DNA of 28,601 nt from DASRRB01 sp036732755 (GTDB lineage: Bacteria > Planctomycetota > B15-G4 > SIAN01): assembly GCA_036732755.1 (NCBI GenBank), contig DAINBU010000058.1:1-28601 (forward strand), read 5' to 3'. This document shows positions 8,634-16,033 of this stretch, piece after piece. The notes under the pieces are model-generated. The model was given only the letters and a program-made list of their open reading frames with translations. It searched no databases and was not told where the DNA came from. Positions within the stretch are counted from its first letter, which is position 1, and every line of letters begins with the position of its first letter. The position numbers and the translations under genes are program-made.

Positions 8634-9607
8634 GAGAGTGCCCCCGCGAGCGCCGGCGCCGGCGCCGCGAGCCGCGGCGCGAACAGGCGGATGAACTCGC
8701 GCGCGCGCTCGACGCTGGCGTCGACGGCGGCGCGGTCGGGCTCGAAGCCGGCGAACTTGACGAGGTCGGCCGCCTCGAGGAAGGCGCGCAGCCGCTCGCG
8801 CCGCAGCTCGTCGAAGGCGGGGTGGCCCTGGATCGCGCGCAGGAACTCGGGGGTGGTCTGCTCGGGCGCGTGGACGCCGGTGGTGCGCTCGACGTGGCGG
8901 CGGACGATGGCGGTGAGCTCGACGTAGAAGCTCTTGACGTCGAGCCGCTGCGCGCGCTCGCGTTCGAGCAGGAGGTCGAGCTCGCGCTGCGCGATCTCCA
9001 TCGAGGAGAGCGGCTTCGGCGGGACGCGGCCGCGCCGCCAGGCGACGAAGCCGGAGACGCCGGCCGCGAGCGCGAGCCCGCCGGCGAGCGCGGCGACGAG
9101 CCACGCCGGCATCTTCCACGGCACCGCGACCGGTCCCTCGCCTTGCGCGAGAGCACCGAGGTCGGGGAGCTCCGCGCCGACCACCGACGTCACCTCGACC
9201 GAAAGCGCCTCGGTCTCGAGCACGTGCTCCTGCGCGTCGCCGATCGGGCGGCCGTCCTTGAAGCGGATCGGGATCGGCAGGATCACGTGGCGGCCGGAGG
9301 CGGCCGGCTCGAGCGTGTACTCCTGCTTCACGATGCGGCGGCCGTCCTTCGACTCGGGCAGCGCGTCCTTCCAGTCGCGGATCGCGAATCCGGAGAAGGC
9401 GTCGCCGAAGGGGGGCTTCTCGACCGCGACGCCCTCGGCCGCGTCGATCACGAGCGTGAGCTTCGGCTGGTCGGAAAGGCGTGGCTGCCCGGGTTCGAGC
9501 TCGACCCACGCGCGCACCGGCCCGAGCTCGGCGACCTTGCTCTTCGCCGGCGCGTCGTCGCCGGAGACGCAGGCGAACGCGAGCGCGGCGGCGAGCGCGA
9601 GGCTCAT
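8630..9607 (-). CDS. Short BatD-like protein with DUF4381-type C-terminus
   Basis: 325 residues. A hydrophobic signal sequence (1-16) is followed by an extracytoplasmic beta-rich domain (about 28-145; VRAWVELEPGQPRLSDQPK, then SGFAIRDWK and SGRHVILPIPIRFKDG). A membrane helix lies at about 168-190 and a helical cytoplasmic domain at 200-312 (SFYVELTAIVRRHVERTTGV, then EQTTPEFLRAIQ). This matches the DUF4381/short BatD-like proteins often encoded between DUF58 and batA. The ATG overlaps the DUF58 stop (ATGA) and the TGA overlaps the batA GTG (GTGA). The Cys13 in LAFACVS is not in a good lipobox, so I call it an ordinary signal peptide or anchor. Function unknown; by position it is a structural partner of the BatA/BatB complex. 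Confidence 0.82.
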   Translation of the reverse strand: MSLALAAALAFACVSGDDAPAKSKVAELGPVRAWVELEPGQPRLSDQPKLTLVIDAAEGVAVEKPPFGDAFSGFAIRDWKDALPESKDGRRIVKQEYTLEPAASGRHVILPIPIRFKDGRPIGDAQEHVLETEALSVEVTSVVGAELPDLGALAQGEGPVAVPWKMPAWLVAALAGGLALAAGVSGFVAWRRGRVPPKPLSSMEIAQRELDLLLERERAQRLDVKSFYVELTAIVRRHVERTTGVHAPEQTTPEFLRAIQGHPAFDELRRERLRAFLEAADLVKFAGFEPDRAAVDASVERAREFIRLFAPRLAAPAPALAGALS

Positions 9608-10569
9608 CGCCGCTGCTCCCGCTTGCGGAACAGCGCGAGCAGCCCCTTGCCGAAGGCGTCGAGGATCGGGTCGCGGCCGCCGTGGCCGGAGCGCGCCGGA
9701 TCGGGCAGGTCGAGCGGCAGCAGGTCGACGCCGGCGCGCCGGCAGACCTGCTGCACGCGCTGCGCGTCGCGGGCGAAGCGCTCGCGCAGCCAGGCGCGCA
9801 CGCGCGCGCTGCCGGTGTCGAGCTCGAGGCGCGCGCCGCTCTCGAGGTCCTCGAAGGCGACGAGGCCGTGGTCGCCGATCTCGCGCTCGCGCCGGTCGAG
9901 CACGCGCACCGCGATCAGGTCGTGGCGGCTCGCGGTCGAGGCGAGCGTCCGCTCCGTGAATCCGGACGCGGCCGCGGCTGCGGAAGCGGCCGCGGGATCG
10001 GTCGGCAGGAAGTCGCTGAAGAGGAAGACGATGCTGCGTCGCTTCTGCAGCTTGTTCAGCGTGTCGAGCGCGGCGGCGAGGTTCGTCGCGCCGCTCGACG
10101 AGTCGAGCGACAGGAGCTCGCGCACGAGCCGCAGCACCGCCCCCTTCCCCTTGCGCGCCGGGAAGAAGTCGCGCGGCGCGTCGGCGAAGGTGAAGAGCCC
10201 GACCTTGTCGTGGTTCTTGAGCGCGCTGAACATCAGCATCGCGGCGCACTTCGCGATGGCGACGCGGCGCGGCTCGCGGCCCGACCCGAACGCGCCCGAC
10301 GCCGAGACGTCGACGGCGAACAGGACGGTGAGCTCGCGCTCCTCGCGGTAGCGCTTGACGAAGGGGGCGCCGGCGCGCGCGGTGACGTTCCAGTCGATGC
10401 TGCGGATGTCGTCGCCCGGCTGGTACTCGCGCACCTCGTCGAACTCCATCCCGCGGCCGCGGAAGACGGAGTGGTACTCGCCGGCGAAGAGGTCGTTCAC
10501 GGCGCGATTGGCGACGATCTCGATGCGCCGGACCTGGCGCACGACTTCGGCGACGGAGGCGGCTTCCAT
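9604..10569 (-). CDS. DUF58 domain protein (VWA-like) of the MoxR/Bat operon
   Basis: 321 residues with no membrane segment, so probably cytoplasmic. The DUF58 signature REYQPGDDIRSIDWNVTAR lies at 47-65, and a VWA-like metal site begins at Asp87 (AVDVSASGAFGSG: Asp87-x-Ser89-x-Ser91). A C-terminal VWA-like region follows, with FLFSDFLPTDP near 177-188. DUF58 proteins are almost always encoded directly after moxR and are presumed to be partners or adaptors of the MoxR ATPase. The gene starts 19 nt after the moxR stop. The stop overlaps the next gene as ATGA, so the order moxR-DUF58-BatD-like-batA-batB is unbroken. Confidence 0.93.
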   Translation of the reverse strand: MEAASVAEVVRQVRRIEIVANRAVNDLFAGEYHSVFRGRGMEFDEVREYQPGDDIRSIDWNVTARAGAPFVKRYREERELTVLFAVDVSASGAFGSGREPRRVAIAKCAAMLMFSALKNHDKVGLFTFADAPRDFFPARKGKGAVLRLVRELLSLDSSSGATNLAAALDTLNKLQKRRSIVFLFSDFLPTDPAAASAAAAASGFTERTLASTASRHDLIAVRVLDRREREIGDHGLVAFEDLESGARLELDTGSARVRAWLRERFARDAQRVQQVCRRAGVDLLPLDLPDPARSGHGGRDPILDAFGKGLLALFRKREQRR

Positions 10570-10588
10570 GCCGGTCCCGGAGCCTCCG

Positions 10589-11578
10589 CTACGGAACCGG
10601 CACCGCCTGCAGGATGCGGTCGATCACCGCGTCCGCGTCGATCTCCTCCGCCTCCGCCTCGTAGGAGAGGATCAGGCGGTGACGCAGGACGTCGTGCGCG
10701 ATGTCCTTCACCTCCTGCGGCGTGACGTAGCCGCGCCCCTCGAGGAAGGCGAGCGCGCGCGCGCCCATCGCGAGGTAGATCGAGGCGCGGGGTGACGCGC
10801 CGAACGAGATCAGCGGCTTCAGGTCCTTCAGCCCGAACTTCTCCGGGTCGCGCGTCGCCTGCACCACCGCGAGCGCGTACTCCTTCACCTTGTCGTCGAG
10901 GTAGATCAGCTCGACCACCTCGCGCATGGAGAAGAGGTCGGCGGGCGTCGCGACCGGCTTCACTTCGACGTGCACCTGGTCGAGCGCCCGGTCGACGACC
11001 TTGCGCTCCTCCTCGGGCTTGGGGTACCCGACGCGGATCTTCAGCATGAAGCGGTCGACCTGCGCCTCGGGGAGGGGGTAGGTCCCCTCCTGCTCGATCG
11101 GGTTCTGCGTCGCCATCACGAGGAAGAGGCGGTCGAGCGGGAAGGTCGCGTCGCCGATCGTGACCTGCTTCTCCTGCATCGCCTCGAGCAGCGCCGACTG
11201 CACCTTGCTCGGCGCACGGTTGATCTCGTCGGCCAGGATGAAGGTCGAGAAGATCGGCCCCTTGCGCGTCGTGAACGTGCCGTCCCGCGGATTGAACACG
11301 AGCGTGCCGAGCAGGTCGGCGGGCAGCAGGTCGGGCGTGAACTGGATGCGCCGGAACGGGGCGTCGAGCGCCCGCGCGAGCGTCTTGATCGCGGTGGTCT
11401 TCGCCAGCCCCGGCACGCCTTCGAGCAGCACGTGGCCGCCGGTCAGGAGCGCGACCATGAGCCGCGAGAACATCACGTCCTGTCCGACCAGGATCTTTCC
11501 GACCTCACCGCGGATGCGGTGCAGCGTATCGGAGCGTTCGGCCACCTGGGCCTTGATGCGTTGGACGTCGATCTGCAT
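10589..11578 (-). CDS. moxR: MoxR-family AAA+ ATPase
   Basis: 329 residues from the ATG at 11578. AAA+ motifs are all present: Walker A (GVPGLAKTT), Walker B (ILADEINRAPSK), sensor 1 (VMATQNPIEQEGTYPLPEAQ, with the acidic MoxR signature), an Arg in VDRFMLKI, and sensor 2 (FGASPRASIYLA). MoxR ATPases act as chaperone-like remodellers with VWA partners; here the DUF58, BatA and BatB proteins encoded downstream are the obvious partners. The open frame extends to a GTG at 11587, but AGGTGG (11584-11589) sits five bases before the ATG at 11578 and would overlap the GTG, so the ATG is preferred. It is the first gene of the long minus-strand operon and is divergent from the gene at 11647. Confidence 0.95.
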   Translation of the reverse strand: MQIDVQRIKAQVAERSDTLHRIRGEVGKILVGQDVMFSRLMVALLTGGHVLLEGVPGLAKTTAIKTLARALDAPFRRIQFTPDLLPADLLGTLVFNPRDGTFTTRKGPIFSTFILADEINRAPSKVQSALLEAMQEKQVTIGDATFPLDRLFLVMATQNPIEQEGTYPLPEAQVDRFMLKIRVGYPKPEEERKVVDRALDQVHVEVKPVATPADLFSMREVVELIYLDDKVKEYALAVVQATRDPEKFGLKDLKPLISFGASPRASIYLAMGARALAFLEGRGYVTPQEVKDIAHDVLRHRLILSYEAEAEEIDADAVIDRILQAVPVP

Positions 11579-11646
11579 GGGGCCCACCTACGGATCAGGG
11601 CGCGAAACGATAGCGTGGTCGCGCTTCGACCGGAGCGAGGGAGAGC
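11579..11646. promoter_or_regulatory. Divergent intergenic region between moxR and the secreted-protein gene
   Basis: 68 bp separate two divergently read starts, so promoters for the whole Bat operon and for the plus-strand gene must lie here or inside the flanking genes. The clear elements are the two ribosome binding sites: AGGTGG at 11584-11589 for moxR (minus) and GAGGGAG at about 11637-11643 for the GTG at 11647 (plus). On the minus strand TATCGT near 11611 could be a -10 element, but I see no convincing -35 partner. Exact promoter positions are not supported. Confidence 0.45.
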
Positions 11647-13428
11647 GTGAGAGAGAGAGCGTCCGCCCGCGTCGTCGCCGCCGTCCTGTTCGCGCTCCCG
11701 CTGGCGGACGGAGCGTCGGGACAGCAACCGGCCGCGCCGCCCTTCCACGTGCAGGGCCGCTTCGAGAGCCGGACCTGGACCGTGAGCGCGGCGGCGCGCT
11801 CGTGCTCGCTCCTGCAGGACGGCGAGCTCGACCTGCGCCTGATCGAGCGCGACGGCCAGCCCTACCTGCACTTGTTGCAGCCGGGCCAGATGGTGGGCGC
11901 CGGCTCCTACCTGCGGTCGAGCTCGTTCCGGATCCCGGGCGACCTGGTCGAGTCGCTCGCGCCGGTCTCGATCGCGTCGCTCCGCATGGACTTCGCCGAC
12001 ACCGGCGAGCCGCACGAGCTCCACGCCGACCTGCGCATCGCGATCGGCGACTTCATCGTCGTGCGCACGATCCGCGGCGCCGACGGCGGCGCCGGGGCGC
12101 TCGCGGTGCTCACCGTCAAGAACGTGATCATCCCGCCGGGCGGCCCGACCGAGGCGACGATCGAGCTCGAGGTGAAGGCGCTCGCGCCGTCGGAGCTGAC
12201 GCTGCCGCGCTACAGCGACGAGCTGTGCGACCAGCGGCGCGGCGACGGCAAGGGCCACGTCCGCCTCTACGCGACCGACCGCTTCGCGAACGAGCTGGGC
12301 GGGTCGTTCGACCCGCTGCGCCTCGACCGCGACCACCTCGAGTGGTGCGGCGAGCTGCCGCGCGACCTGCAGTTCGCCAACCGCCAGAAGCTCACGATCC
12401 CGATCGGGGCGGACGCGCGGCTGCGGCCGCTGAACGAGGACGAACTCCGCTTCCCGCGCGACGGGCTGACGCCCAGGCGCGTCCAGCCGCTCGCGTCCGA
12501 CACGCGCTTCGCGATCCACTCGCGCGGGCTCGGCTTCGACCGGCTGCTGCGCGTGAACGCGACGATGTTCTTCGGGCGGCGCGGCCTCGTCGAGTTCGAC
12601 TGGCGCGACGTGAAGGCCGACGCGGTCGCCCCCAAGGCGGCGGAGGGGTGCGACGTCGCGGTGCTCGACGCGCAGGGCGAGCCGGTGCGCGGTGCGTGGG
12701 TCTACGCGCGCACGAAGAATCCCTCCGACTGGCCGCCGCCCGCGCTCTTCGCGGCGGAGAGCGACGGCGAGGGGCACGCGCGCGTTCCGGTGCGGCTCGC
12801 CGACGATCCGCGCGCGGTCGAGGTGGTCGCGTTCGAGGCGGGCAAACGCGCGAGCTTCGGGACGCGGCAGGGGGCGCGCGTCGGCGAGGGGGGCGGCGGC
12901 GAGTGCGCCGTGATCCTCGACCAGGGCAAGACGTTCCGCGTCGCGATCGCTCCGCCGCCGGGCTTCCGGACCTGGGCCGGCCTCGAGCTCGACGACGTCG
13001 CGACGCTGGTCTCGATCGCGCCCGACGGGACGCTCGCCCTGCCGGCGCTCGGGCGGCCGGCGACGCTGCGGCTCGGCCGGCCGTGGCTCGAGCAGTCGGT
13101 GGCGCTGACGCTCGCGGCGCCGACCGACGCCGCGGTCCCGCCGCTCTACGTCGCGGCGAAGCTCGCGCGCGGCCTCGCGCGCAGTGTGCGCGCGATGGAC
13201 GAGCGCAACGGCGAGGCGGTGCCCGACCTCTCCGTCGACGAGGTGACGCCAGCCGGCGCGCTCGTCGTCGACCACGACCGCATCGTGGTCCGCGCCGAGC
13301 GGGCCGGCCAGGTCGTGAAGGCGAAGGTCGCCGCGCCGGGCTTCGAGCCGGTCGACCTCGAGTTCGCCGCCGACGCCCCGCGCGACCGCGACCTGCCGCT
13401 GAAGGCGAAGGCGGCCGAGAAGAAGTAG
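11647..13428 (+). CDS. Secreted protein of unknown function with a carboxypeptidase-regulatory-like domain
   Basis: 593 residues. An N-terminal signal peptide (about 1-25, MRER...ALPLADGASG before Gln26) predicts export. I do not recognise the N-terminal 330 residues; they are beta-rich with few hydrophobic helices. Residues 333-395 (CDVAVLDAQGEPVRGAWVYA, then a DGEGHARVPVRL strand) look like a carboxypeptidase-regulatory-like or Big-type beta-sandwich, often found in surface or periplasmic proteins. The last 60 residues repeat a similar beta pattern and end in a Lys/Ala tail. The start is a GTG preceded by GAGGGAG. The next gene begins at or within a few bases of its stop, so the three plus-strand genes form a likely operon, but a shared function with the CoA-pathway gene is not evident. 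Confidence 0.8.
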   Translation: MRERASARVVAAVLFALPLADGASGQQPAAPPFHVQGRFESRTWTVSAAARSCSLLQDGELDLRLIERDGQPYLHLLQPGQMVGAGSYLRSSSFRIPGDLVESLAPVSIASLRMDFADTGEPHELHADLRIAIGDFIVVRTIRGADGGAGALAVLTVKNVIIPPGGPTEATIELEVKALAPSELTLPRYSDELCDQRRGDGKGHVRLYATDRFANELGGSFDPLRLDRDHLEWCGELPRDLQFANRQKLTIPIGADARLRPLNEDELRFPRDGLTPRRVQPLASDTRFAIHSRGLGFDRLLRVNATMFFGRRGLVEFDWRDVKADAVAPKAAEGCDVAVLDAQGEPVRGAWVYARTKNPSDWPPPALFAAESDGEGHARVPVRLADDPRAVEVVAFEAGKRASFGTRQGARVGEGGGGECAVILDQGKTFRVAIAPPPGFRTWAGLELDDVATLVSIAPDGTLALPALGRPATLRLGRPWLEQSVALTLAAPTDAAVPPLYVAAKLARGLARSVRAMDERNGEAVPDLSVDEVTPAGALVVDHDRIVVRAERAGQVVKAKVAAPGFEPVDLEFAADAPRDRDLPLKAKAAEKK

Positions 13429-13433
13429 TGCCC

Positions 13434-14237
13434 GTGAACGACCCATCGACCCCGCCGGGCTCCGCGCCCTCTTCCGACCCGCGCCTCGTCGTCGAGCCGC
13501 TCGACGACGGGCGCATCCTGCGGCTGCGCGTCGACGCGCCGCCGGGCAACGTGCTCGACCTCGCGTTGGTGAAGGCGCTGCGCGCGGCGGTCGCGGGGCC
13601 GGCCGGATCGCCGCGCCTGCACGCGCTGCTGCTCACGGCGGGGGGGAAGGACTTCTCGTTCGGTGCGAGCATCCAGGACCACCTGCCGGAGCGCGTCGGT
13701 CCGTTCCTGCGCGAGTTCCACCAGCTCTTCCGAGACCTGATCGAGCGCTCGCTGCCGCTGGTCGCGGCGGTACGCGGGCGCTGCCTCGGCGGCGGGCTCG
13801 AGCTCGCGGCGTTCGCGCAGCGCCTCGTCGTCGCGCCCGACGCGGAGCTCGGCCAGCCCGAGATCGAGCTCGGCGTGTTCGCGCCGATCGCGTCGCTGGT
13901 CCTGCCGTGGCGCGTGCGCGGCGGCGCGAGCGACGAGCTGCTGCTGACCGGGCGGCGCGTCGCCGCGGGCGAGGCGAAGGCGATCGGCCTGGTCGACGAG
14001 GTCGCCGCCGACCCCGAAGAGGCCGCGCTCGCCTGGATCCGCGGGCACCTCCTCTCCAAGTCGGCGTCGTCGCTGCGCTACGCGGCGGCGGCGGCGCGCA
14101 CCCGTTTCCATCGCGCGATCGTCGAGCTGCTGGATCACGTCGAGCGGCTCTACCTCGGCGACCTCATGCACACGCCCGACGCGGTCGAGGGGGTGCGCGC
14201 CTTCCTCGAGAAGCGCGCGCCGAGGTACGGGCCGTGA
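13434..14237 (+). CDS. Enoyl-CoA hydratase/isomerase family protein, resembling cyclohexa-1,5-dienecarbonyl-CoA hydratase
   Basis: 267 residues with the crotonase fold. The oxyanion-hole segments are FSFGAS (74-79) and CLGGG (117-121). The two catalytic glutamates of hydratases appear conserved: Glu123 in GGGLELA and Glu143 in GQPEIELG, 20 residues apart as in rat crotonase (Glu144/Glu164). Several phrases (KDFSFGASIQDHLPERV, QPEIELGVFAPIAS, LMHTPDAVEGVRAFLEKR) recall dienoyl-CoA hydratases of anaerobic benzoyl-CoA degradation as I remember them; no other gene of that pathway is in the window, so the substrate is open. The start may be this GTG or the GTG at 13428, which overlaps the previous stop. 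The stop overlaps the downstream methyltransferase start (GTGA). Confidence 0.88.
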   Translation: MNDPSTPPGSAPSSDPRLVVEPLDDGRILRLRVDAPPGNVLDLALVKALRAAVAGPAGSPRLHALLLTAGGKDFSFGASIQDHLPERVGPFLREFHQLFRDLIERSLPLVAAVRGRCLGGGLELAAFAQRLVVAPDAELGQPEIELGVFAPIASLVLPWRVRGGASDELLLTGRRVAAGEAKAIGLVDEVAADPEEAALAWIRGHLLSKSASSLRYAAAAARTRFHRAIVELLDHVERLYLGDLMHTPDAVEGVRAFLEKRAPRYGP

Positions 14238-14914
14238 CGCCGGCCGAACCCTCCGCCTCCGACCCCGACTACTGGATCGCGCGCTGGAGCGAGGGGCGGA
14301 CCGGCTTCCACCGCGCGAGCCCGCAGACGTGGCTGGTCGAGCACCTGGAGCAGCTCGCGCCGAAGGGCGACGAGCGCGTCCTCGTCCCGCTCTGCGGGAA
14401 GAGCGTCGACCTCGTGTACCTCGAGAGCCGCGGCCATTCCGTCGTCGGCGTCGACGTCGCCGCGAAGGCGTTTGAGGAGTTCCTCGCCGAGCAGCGGCGC
14501 CGCGCGACCGTCCGCACCGAGCCGCCCTTCACGATCCACGCGACCGGCGCGCTCGAGCTCTGGTGCGGCGACTTCTTCGCCCTCGATCCGGCGCGCTACG
14601 GCACGTTCCGGGCGATCTTCGATCGCGCGGCGCTGGTCGCCTTTCCCGACGCGCGGCGCGCCGAGTACGCGCGCAAGCTCGTCGAGCTGCTGGCGCCGGG
14701 CGGGCGGCTGCTGCTGGTGGCGATGGAGTACGACCAGGCCAAGTGGGCCGGGCCGCCCTTCTCGGTGACGCGCGACGAGATCGCGCGCCGGTTCGGGGAG
14801 GCGTGCCGCAGCGAGCCGCTCGCGGAGCGGTCGCTGCTCGACGAGGAGCCGGTCTGGCGCGAGCGCGGCATCGACCGGCTGGTCGAGACGCTCACCCTGC
14901 TGCAGCGGCGCTGA
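14234..14914 (+). CDS. tpm: Thiopurine S-methyltransferase family protein
   Basis: 226 residues, close to the usual bacterial length of about 218. The TPMT N-terminal signature DYWIARWSEGRTGFH (12-26) is followed by the SAM-binding segment VLVPLCGKSVDLVYL (49-63), an acidic residue at the end of strand 2 (GVDVAAKAFEEF, Asp74), GDFFAL (112-117) and DRAALVAF (130-137). These fit a SAM-dependent methyltransferase that in other bacteria methylates thiopurines, selenium or tellurium compounds. The physiological substrate is not known. The GTG start overlaps the stop of the hydratase gene by 4 nt, so the two are co-translated. It is convergent with the gene at 14949. Confidence 0.9.
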   Translation: MTPAEPSASDPDYWIARWSEGRTGFHRASPQTWLVEHLEQLAPKGDERVLVPLCGKSVDLVYLESRGHSVVGVDVAAKAFEEFLAEQRRRATVRTEPPFTIHATGALELWCGDFFALDPARYGTFRAIFDRAALVAFPDARRAEYARKLVELLAPGGRLLLVAMEYDQAKWAGPPFSVTRDEIARRFGEACRSEPLAERSLLDEEPVWRERGIDRLVETLTLLQRR

Positions 14915-14952
14915 GCGGCCCTGAGCGGCGCCGCGCGCGGCGCGCCGCTCAG
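14912..14952. terminator. Convergent GC hairpin spanning the two facing stop codons
   Basis: An 11-bp perfect inverted repeat (CTGAGCGGCGC at 14921-14931 and its complement at 14942-14952) separated by 10 nt lies between the plus-strand methyltransferase (stop 14912-14914) and the minus-strand hydrolase (stop 14949-14951). The right arm contains the hydrolase stop codon, and a further TGAGCGGC copy begins at the methyltransferase stop. It could act as a bidirectional terminator. There is no T tract, so intrinsic termination is uncertain. Confidence 0.55.
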
Positions 14953-15929
14953 TTCTCGTCGAGCGAGCGCAGGAACGTGACGAGCGCCTGGTGGAACTCC
15001 GCCGGCTTGTCGCGCCAGCAGGCGTGCTCGGCGCCGCTCAGCACGACCTTCTCCGTCTGCGGCAGCGCCGCCATCAGGACCTCGGACTGCTTGATCGGGA
15101 TCACCGAGTCGTTCGCGCCCCACAGGAGCAGGATCGGGAGCTCCTGATCCTTGAGCTTTCCGAGCTTCGGCGCCCACTTCTCGATGTCGACCGGCGCGAC
15201 CGGCACGAGGCCGGCCACATCGTCGGGATGCGCGGCGACGAGCGGGAAGGCGAAGCTGCCCGACATCGACGGGAAGACGACCACCGGCTTCTTCAAGTCG
15301 AGCAGCGGCAGCACCTCGTGCAGGAACTCCTCCGGCTTCGCGACCACCTGGTTCGAGTTGCCGAAGCCGGGGAGGTCGAGCGCGACCGCCCGGAATCCCT
15401 TCTTCGCGAGCAGGTCGAGCGTGCCGATCTCCTGCCAGTCCTTCGAGCTGAAGCGGCCGCCGTGCAGCAGCAGGACGGGGCGGCCCTTCGGATTGCCGAC
15501 GACGCGCGCGAAGAGCGGCTTGCCGTGGAAGTCGAAGTTGCAGGGCTCGATGGTCATCCACGCCTCCGGCTTCGCGGTCGCGTCGGCGCCCTTCGCCTGC
15601 GAAAGGGCGGCGCGCCCGGACAGCGGGTCGAGGACCACGCCCTGCGCTTCGGCGGAGTCGCTCTCGTCGAGCGCTTCGGTCCGCGTCGCCATGGGCGGCT
15701 CGACCGCGGGCGCCTTCTCGGGAGCGACGGCAGGCGCGACCTTCGCCGTCTCCGCCGCGGTGGGGGCGGGGGCTGATGCGGGCGCGGGAGCGGCGGCGCC
15801 GGGAGCGGCCGCGGGCGGCTTGCGTTCGGCCGCGGCCTGCGGAGGGGCCGTCTCCTTGCGCGCCTCGCAGGCGACGCTCGCGCAGACGAGCAGGGTCGCG
15901 GCCAGCCTCGACGTCGCGCGCCGAACCAT
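14949..15929 (-). CDS. ABHD14-like alpha/beta-hydrolase lipoprotein
   Basis: 326 residues. A signal peptide ends in a lipobox-like SVAC (Cys21), followed by an Ala/Pro-rich linker (about 25-80) that would let the enzyme sit away from the membrane. The hydrolase domain starts near 130: LLLHGGRFSSKDWQEIGTL (153-171) and VALDLPGFGNSN resemble animal ABHD14/CIB proteins, as does FPSMSGSFAFPL around the nucleophile. Ser221 is the likely nucleophile (SxS pattern instead of GxSxG), with Asp274 in WGANDSVIP and His302 in GAEHACW completing the triad. Start choice: the ATG at 15929 is preceded by GAGGTGG and directly precedes the signal peptide. A longer frame to a GTG at 16037 overlaps the protease stop but would bury the signal peptide. 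The substrate is unknown. Confidence 0.82.
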   Translation of the reverse strand: MVRRATSRLAATLLVCASVACEARKETAPPQAAAERKPPAAAPGAAAPAPASAPAPTAAETAKVAPAVAPEKAPAVEPPMATRTEALDESDSAEAQGVVLDPLSGRAALSQAKGADATAKPEAWMTIEPCNFDFHGKPLFARVVGNPKGRPVLLLHGGRFSSKDWQEIGTLDLLAKKGFRAVALDLPGFGNSNQVVAKPEEFLHEVLPLLDLKKPVVVFPSMSGSFAFPLVAAHPDDVAGLVPVAPVDIEKWAPKLGKLKDQELPILLLWGANDSVIPIKQSEVLMAALPQTEKVVLSGAEHACWRDKPAEFHQALVTFLRSLDEN

Positions 15930-16019
15930 CACCACCTCGCCGGGACGGAGCAGGAACCAGGGAAGGAGGAGGAAACGACGGCTCATTGGAGCGATCGCGG
16001 CGGCGAAAGGGAATCGCGC

Positions 16020-16033
16020 GCGGCGCGCGCCGC
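16020..16033. terminator. 14-bp perfect GC palindrome directly after the HtrA stop
   Basis: GCGGCGCGCGCCGC reads the same on both strands and follows the TGA (16034-16036) of the minus-strand protease gene with no spacer. A perfect palindrome cannot fold as a hairpin without opening a loop from its centre, and no T tract follows. It may be a weak terminator or simply GC-rich sequence; it resembles the elements at 14912 and 22817. Confidence 0.3.

Noticed and set aside
7561..9156. Extension of the BatB-BatC frame upstream of 7560
   Set aside because: It is the wrong frame of batA; the ATGA overlap at 7557-7560 defines the start of batB.
11579..11587. GTG start of moxR at 11587
   Set aside because: The ribosome binding site AGGTGG at 11584-11589 would overlap it, and lies at proper spacing for the ATG at 11578.
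11605..11616. TATCGT as a -10 box for moxR
   Set aside because: Single weak match without a -35 partner. Noted only in the intergenic entry.
11160..13433. N-terminal two-thirds of a 1025-residue plus-strand frame
   Set aside because: Only the part after 13434 has the crotonase motifs. The earlier part lies over moxR in antisense and in the wrong frame of the secreted-protein gene.
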